A stretch of DNA of 64,000 nucleotides from Zea mays. Lineage: Eukaryota > Streptophyta > Magnoliopsida > Poales > Poaceae. The stretch is from contig NC_050096.1 of assembly GCF_902167145.1 (NCBI RefSeq), forward strand, positions 158,223,825-158,287,824, read 5' to 3'. The notes under the pieces are model-generated. The model made no database searches, was not told the origin of the DNA, and saw only the letters and a list, made by a program, of their open reading frames with translations. Below, in pieces: positions 58,123-64,000 of the stretch; the stretch's first letter is position 1; each line of letters starts with the position of its first letter. Position numbers and translations under genes: made by a program.

Positions 58123-58135
58123 TGGTATTAGAGGA
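58123..58135 (+). other. Primer binding site of element F (degenerate)
   Basis: TGGTATTAGAGGA, four bases after the LTR, an altered initiator-Met site. Confidence 0.75.
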
Positions 58136-58660
58136 AATGTTGATTGTAGGACGAAACCTAGATAGAAATGGATAAAACCCTTACCTACTTACCTTATTCT
58201 GATTCATTCTATACTTACCTTACTCTGATTCTTTCTATACTTATCTTTACCTTGTCTCACCTTCTACTATTCCACTCTGATTATTCTTACCTTCTATACT
58301 CTGAGACAAGATGGATTACACACTTTGGAATCCTACATTTATGACCTTTTTATGAGATAGGAAACCCAAGACAAAATTAAAACTATTTTCTCTATAAAAA
58401 ATGTTGGTTGATTATTCTGATGATAAATGTCTGATTTGCTTCTTTGATTGATTGAATTATTATAGATGGACATCTTAGCATGTACCACCATAAGGTATTG
58501 AGTTAGCTTTAGTAGGTGACACACTAATCTACTTAGTTAATAAATCCCCCACAGTAACATTTCTCGTAATTACTCGCCTTGTCTACAAATTCTTCCTTTC
58601 TTACCCTATGTTTCTAACCCAGATGGGCTACCCCTATAGTGTTAGAAGAGAGCACTATAG
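58136..58660 (+). other. Element F leader, non-coding
   Basis: The first 200 bases parallel the E leader (repeated TTACCTTA/CTGATT words). No ORF with a motif. Gag, expected downstream, is missing. Confidence 0.7.
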
Positions 58661-58676
58661 ACGTGATCCTTAGTAT

Positions 58677-61600
58677 GTCATGGTCAAGAAAGGCAAAGAC
58701 AGTTTATACACTGTGCTAAAGGAACCATAGAACTCACCAGTTCCAAAGGAGAAAGATTTGAAGTTGGAATTGCAGTAACTACCGCCACCAGACTAGCGAC
58801 ATTCTTAGTAGATGGGAAGTTTGTTGGTGTCAACATCCATGTGGTTAGAGATTTTTCGGATGCCTTTCTAGAGGAGTTATTAGAGATGACACCATATAGG
58901 GAAGTTGAGTTTGTCATTGATCCCTTACCTGGGCTTCCCCTACTTTCAAACGGCCATACATGATGTCTGTAGAAGAGTTAAAGGGACTGAAGAAGCAGTT
59001 AACGGAATTACAAGAGGCTGGGTACATTCGTCTGAGTTCTTCACCTTGTGGAGCACCAGTTCTATTTGTACAGAAGAAAGATGGATCGCAAGGGATGTGC
59101 GTGGATTATAGGACCCTTAACGATGTTACCGTGAAGAACAAGTACTCATTACCCTGCATTGAGGATTTATTCAGATAAGAGGTGCAAGGGTATTCTCGAA
59201 GATTGATCCCCGATCGGGTTATCATCAAATGAAGATTAGGCCATCGGATATTCCCAAGACAGATTCCTCGACCCGATATAGTTTATATGAGTTCACTGTT
59301 ATGTCATTTGGACTAACTAATGCACCAGCCTATTTTATGGATCTGAAGAATAAGGTGTTCATGATCTGGACAGATTCGTCGTGGTTTTCATCGACGATAT
59401 TTTTAGTTATTTCAAGAGTGATAGTGATCATGAGGAACATCTGAGATTGGTGCTACAGAAGCTACGAGATAATCAACTCTACACCAAGTTTAGCAAATGC
59501 AAGTTCTGGATTGACAAGGTGCCATTCCTTGGACATATCATTTCTAATGGAGGAATATCAGTGGATCCTGCTAAAGTCAAGGAGATAGTGGCGTGGAGCA
59601 TACCCACTACAGTTACTGAGGTCCGGAGTTTCTTGGGACTTGCAGGATATTACCGGAGATTTATTGAAGGATTTTCTAAGATCGCTAAGCCTATGACCTC
59701 ACTTCTGGAGAAGGGAAGAGAATTTAAGTGGGACGAGAAGTGCCAAGATAGTTTTGATCAATTAAAGAAGAGGTTGATGTCGCCACCAGCGTTGGTTATG
59801 CCAGATCTATAGAAAGGATTTGACATTTATTGTGATGCATGTGGCTAAGGCTTGGGACGTGTGCTCATGCAAGAAGGACACGCGATTGCTTACATGTCTC
59901 GTCAGTGGCGGAAACAAGAATTTAACTACCCCACTCATGACTTAGAATTAGCAGCTGTTGTGCACGCACTTAAGATATGGAGACATTATATCATGGGAAC
60001 CAAGTGCCAAGTGTACACAGATCATAAGAGTTTGAAGTATATATTCACTTAGAAGGATCTCAACCTTAGGCAACGCCGTTGGTTTGAGCTTATTAAGGAT
60101 TATAATTTGGAGATTCACTATCACCCGGGCAAGGCAAATTTGGTTGCAGATGCCTTGAGTCGAAAGGAGCATGTTCATTCAGCTATTGTTGCCCAGCTAC
60201 CCGATGAGATTGTTGAGGATTTCAGAAGACTTAACCTGGGGATAGTTGCTCACACTAAAGAAGTTACTATTGATGTGGAACCTACTTTGGAGCAAGAAAT
60301 CCGCAAAGGACAAATTGGTAATGCTAAAATATAAGAGATTAAGGATCTGATTACTGAAGGTAGAGGTCCGGAATTCACGGAAGATGAGCAAGGCACCATA
60401 TGGTTCAAGGACAGGATATGTGTTCCTGATATTGAAAGCCTTCGTGAAACTATTTTAAAAGGGGCCCATGACTCAGATTATTCTATTCATCCTGGTAGTA
60501 CCAAGATGTATCAGGATTTGAAGAAGAAATATTGGTGGTATGGATTGAAGAGAGATGTGGCTGCACATGTGGCTATGTGCAATGTGTGTCAAAGAGTTAA
60601 GGCTGGACACCAGAGGCCAGCTGGACTACTGCATCCACTAAAGATACCTGAGTGGAAGTGGAAAGAGATTGGTATGGACTTCATTACTGGATTGCCTCGC
60701 ACCTCGAAAGGATAGGATTCTATATGAGTTATTATGGATAGACTGACCAAAGTGGCTCATTTCATTCCGGTCAAGACTACTTATAAGGTATCTTAATTGG
60801 CAGAGTTATATATGGCTCGGAGTGTGTGTTTACATGGAGTACCAAAGAAGATCATTTTGGATAGAAGATCATAATTTACCTCCAGATTTTGGAAAAGTTT
60901 TCATGAGAATGTGGATACAAAATTGAATTCTAGTTCGACTTACCATCCTCAGACTGGTGGACAGACTGAAAGGACTAATCAAGTATTGGAGGACATGTTG
61001 AGAGCTTGTGCCCTTCAGCATGGTAGTAGTTGGGACAAGAGTCTACGTTATGCTGAGTTCTCATATAATAACAGTTACCAGGCCAGTCTGAAGATGTCAC
61101 CGTTTGAGACTCTGTATGGCAGGAAATGCAGGACTCCTCTATATTGGGATCAAACTAGAGAAAGACAGTTCTTTGGGCCTGAACTGATTCAAGAGGCAGA
61201 AGGACAAGCCCGTATAATCAGGGAGAACTTGAGGGTAGCTCATACCAGGGAAAAGAGCTACGCTGATAATAGAAGAAGACCACTAGAGTTTGAGGAAGGT
61301 GATCATGTGTACCTCAAGATGTCACCACTTCGTGGAATGAGGAGATTTAAAGTCAAGGGCAAATTGGCCACTCGCTTTATTGGACCATTCAGAGTTTTTA
61401 GGCGAGTTGGAGAGATGGCCTATCAACTCGAGCTACCTGATAATCTATCTGATGTGCATAATGTACTTCATGTGTCTCAACTTAAGAAGTGTCTCCGTGT
61501 CCCTGAGGAACAGTTACCAATGGAAGAGCTCAGTGTTCAGGGTGATTTGACTTATACGGAGTATCCTATCAAGATTCTTGATACATTGACTCGAGTTACA

Positions 61601-61723
61601 AGAAATAAGGTGATAAAGATGTGCAAAGTACAATGGAGTCACCATGGAGAAGATGAAGCAACATGGGAAAGAGAAGAAGAGCTTCGCATAGATTTTCCCC
61701 ATCTTTTTCCTAGATCTTCCTAA
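58677..61723 (+). pseudogene. pol: Element F pol: RT, RNase H, integrase, chromodomain-like tail
   Basis: A remnant of the Gag/protease-RT linker (58720-58960) leads to RT ([33 protein letters not shown]). Frame changes lie at about 58955, 59175 and 59370. The catalytic FIDD is near 59386. RNase H keeps YTDHKSLKY but has TAG, TAA and TAG breaks. Integrase runs from 60506 with the HHCC finger, D in GMDFITGLP, D in ILDR, and E in GQTERTNQ, with stops near 60714, 60726, 60795 and 60870. The open last part (60911-61723) ends with LHVSQLKKCL and a chromodomain-like tail. Gag and the protease active site are deleted, so it was non-autonomous even before point decay. Confidence 0.9.
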
Positions 61724-61740
61724 ATCTCGAGGACGAGATT
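61723..61740 (+). promoter_or_regulatory. Conserved hairpin between pol stop and polypurine tract, element F
   Basis: 7-bp stem AATCTCG/CGAGATT, loop AGGA, overlapping the last base of the stop codon. Confidence 0.7.
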
Positions 61741-61746
61741 ATTTTT

Positions 61747-61761
61747 TTAAGGGGGGTAGGA
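61747..61761 (+). other. Polypurine tract of element F
   Basis: TTAAGGGGGGTAGGA just before the 3' LTR. Confidence 0.85.
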
Positions 61762-61763
61762 TT

Positions 61764-64000
61764 TGTAATACCCATTTTGTAATTTGTTAGAAATAATACA
61801 AAAGGAGAAACAATTTCACTTTACCTATATGTGTGAGTTATTTCTACTCACCATCACATGTGAACACCTCACTTACACAAATAAATAATTAACAAAAGAC
61901 ACTCAAATAAATCATGCATCATGCTGAGGTTTTCATTTTGTGTGCATATTGTGACAATATAAAATAATAATGTGACAAGGAATATATTAAAGTTCTTAGT
62001 GGAATTTAAAACCTAAAAGAGATTCTAGAATTTAGATAAGAGAAGCAAACAAATATTATGTGGATATAAAAAAATATAAATAATATATATACATATATGT
62101 ATCTACAAAAATTGGTACTTTTTATGACGCAACATAATCTGAAGATAAATTTGTCACAGATTTGAATTTAAATTAGAATTTGGAGGTGAGGAAAAGAGAA
62201 AGGAAAATAAAAGGAAAAAGGTTCTGCGCGCATTTGGGCCGCTTTTTCGTTCTCGGCCCACAAACTCACTCCCGCTCGGTCCAGCCATCCACAGCCGCGC
62301 CAAATCACACGCCGGTCACTGTGGCGTGGGGCCCATTCGTCAGTCCCGCATTCTGCCGTGCCGCAAATCCATCTTCTACCGACTTGCGGGCCCTAATCGT
62401 CAGCCGGGTGGAACTGTGGATCTTCCCGATCCCATCTCCGGAAGCTCCGGCACTCACCTCGCTTGTCCATTCAACCACCCCGGCTTTCGGCCCAGCGTGG
62501 GCGATAAAGCTGTGAACCAGACCCTCCTCCATCGCTTCTATTCCCCTCATCTAGGTTTGCCCACCAGCACCGCCCTAAGAACCGTGAGAGAGAGAGAGTC
62601 CTTCCGTGAACCGCGAGTTGTGCTGAGAGAGAGAAGGTTGCTGGACCCATGGAGCTCTGGCGCAGGCTACTGGACTTGACCAGTCGAACCTTGGCGCGCA
62701 TCGGTGACCAACGTCATCAACTAGCGCATCCAGGGGAGCTCGCCGAACCCACGAAGCCAGCTTCGCGCGTCATTGCGGTCTTGGCTGTGTAGTCCGGTAT
62801 GGTGCTCCTCTGATCCCCGTCCCTTTCCCCGCGAGTAGCGTTGTGTCGGGTGAGTCCACGGGTAGGGTCGCGTCGGTCCGGTTCGCCGGAATGTTACACG
62901 CGCGCGCGCCACCGCTATCCTATCTGCGACATGTTCCGAGGAGGAAGACGAGCGCCTGCGTCGTTGGATGATCATTGGATGGTTTAGATCACACAGGGTA
63001 TACCAGTTCAGTTCAACGTCTCGGATCCGTCCGATCTAAATCGTGTGCACATGATTCGATCTTAGGTATTTAAATCTTGTCTGTTGGTTGCTAATCTAGC
63101 GGCTGCGGGCGCATACCGAATCAGTTCAGGATTGGATATAATCAGATCCATCGATGCTAGATCGTGCGGCCCACAAAACAGGATACCCCTTCAGCCGACC
63201 CATTTTGCGAAAGAGTCCCTGGCAAAAGTGAAATTCAACCCACAGTCCTGCGCTGGTTGATTCTGAGTCTAGGAAATATTTGTAGACCAGCCCCTGTGTT
63301 TCGGTTTAATTGAAGCTCGGTCCAGAGAACATATAAAATAGGTAAATAAATACAGAAATTGATTTTCAATGTATAAATAAGTGCTAGAACTTGTAAAATT
63401 CATAGAAAATTCATATTTAGTCCAAATTAATCCATTCGAGTTTCTAAAATTTTGTAATATTATTATTTATCACCTAGAGTCTCTGTTTTGACATGAAAAC
63501 AGTAGTAAAATTTATTTCTCACTTAATCATATATTAAGCATATAAAACCTTTGGAAATTCATATCTTAAAATCTATAACCCAAAAATTATGATTCCTGTT
63601 CCTAGGATTTTATTTTAATGTGTAGATTAATATTCTGTATTTTGTCTACATGTTTGGTGTGATGTTAATTTTCTCTATATATTGTACTTGTTTGTATTGT
63701 GGCGAGTAGAAGAACCTGTGACTGAGGATCCTGGTGCCCAGCAGATAGAAGTAGCTGAGCAGGAGCTCATTGAAGGCAAGTTGTGCCCTTGATCACTTTT
63801 GTTTACCCAATAATATTCTTTATTATCACTATTCAATGCATAGGTTTAATTTTGATGGGACCCAATAGGTCACCCTACTCTGTGTATCCTGATTACCTTG
63901 TTTACCCCTAAATCACTTGGGTAGTTCTGCTATTGCTTTATATGGTTTTGGGTTAATATTTTATTATATCTATGTTCCAATTATGTTGTTATTTTATTTA
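61764..64000 (+). repeat. Element F 3' LTR (incomplete at window end)
   Basis: Begins TGTAATACCC. A GC-rich block lies at 62220-62960. From about 63770 it matches the E LTR (near 37010), including TTGATGGGACCCAATAGGTCACC. It continues beyond the window. The small ORFs in it show no domain. Confidence 0.85.

Larger units (their letters stand above)
57220..64000 (+). mobile_element. Element F: chromovirus with deleted gag/protease, runs off the window
   Basis: The 5' LTR is at 57220-58118 and the 3' LTR from 61764 to beyond 64000. Between them are the primer site, a leader shared with E, and RT to integrase. It is inserted in the E 3' LTR (left flank ctagt, 57215-57219). The right end and the second target copy are outside the window. 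Confidence 0.85.

Overview
This window is intergenic DNA of a large plant genome. I see no host gene and no tRNA gene, and nothing prokaryotic. The content points to a panicoid grass, probably maize or a relative. The evidence is very large chromovirus (Tekay/Del-type) Gypsy elements with an initiator-tRNA-Met primer site, Tat-lineage Gypsy elements with an antisense gene, a 5S-bearing Cassandra-type LTR, a MULE derivative, and a CACCGGACtgttCGGTG-type motif familiar from maize repeats. The genus call is inference.

Layout. 1-815 is a decayed zinc-knuckle gag-like fragment. 816-1985 is an LTR-like segment and 1986-2793 a piece of another retroelement. At 2794 begins an antisense LTR (H). A Cassandra-like solo LTR (2832-3091 plus 27691-27734, TSD ataac/atagc) sits inside H. 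Chromovirus A (3092-27685, TSD gctgt/gctgc) sits inside the Cassandra copy. A is interrupted twice: Tat element B (8846-20343, TSD acaag) lies inside its reverse transcriptase, and MULE derivative C (25243-27481, 9-bp TSD) inside its 3' LTR. H resumes at 27735 and is hit at 28797 by a second Tat element (D), which is cut off near 34085. 34086-34738 is unassigned. Element E (5' LTR from 34739) is a pol-less chromovirus. It carries G (39334-53216, antisense, TSD cactt) in its interior and F (57220 to beyond 64000) in its 3' LTR.

How the parts work. A, F and G carry gag/protease/RT/RNase H/integrase remnants. E has only a short gag N-terminus and could only have moved in trans. B and D each carry, opposite to gag-pol, a gene with its own TATA box and intron-like gaps. 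This gene runs convergently toward pol, with tandem repeats in between.

Main observations for follow-up: (1) a stem-loop with apparent covariation in the LTR leader of four chromovirus families, always in the coding sense; (2) a second hairpin between the pol stop codon and the polypurine tract in A, E, F and G; (3) an ORF upstream of gag in G whose first residues resemble the histone H3 tail; (4) the spliced-looking antisense genes of B and D; (5) decay of G by TAG codons only, as expected from deamination at methylated CHG sites.
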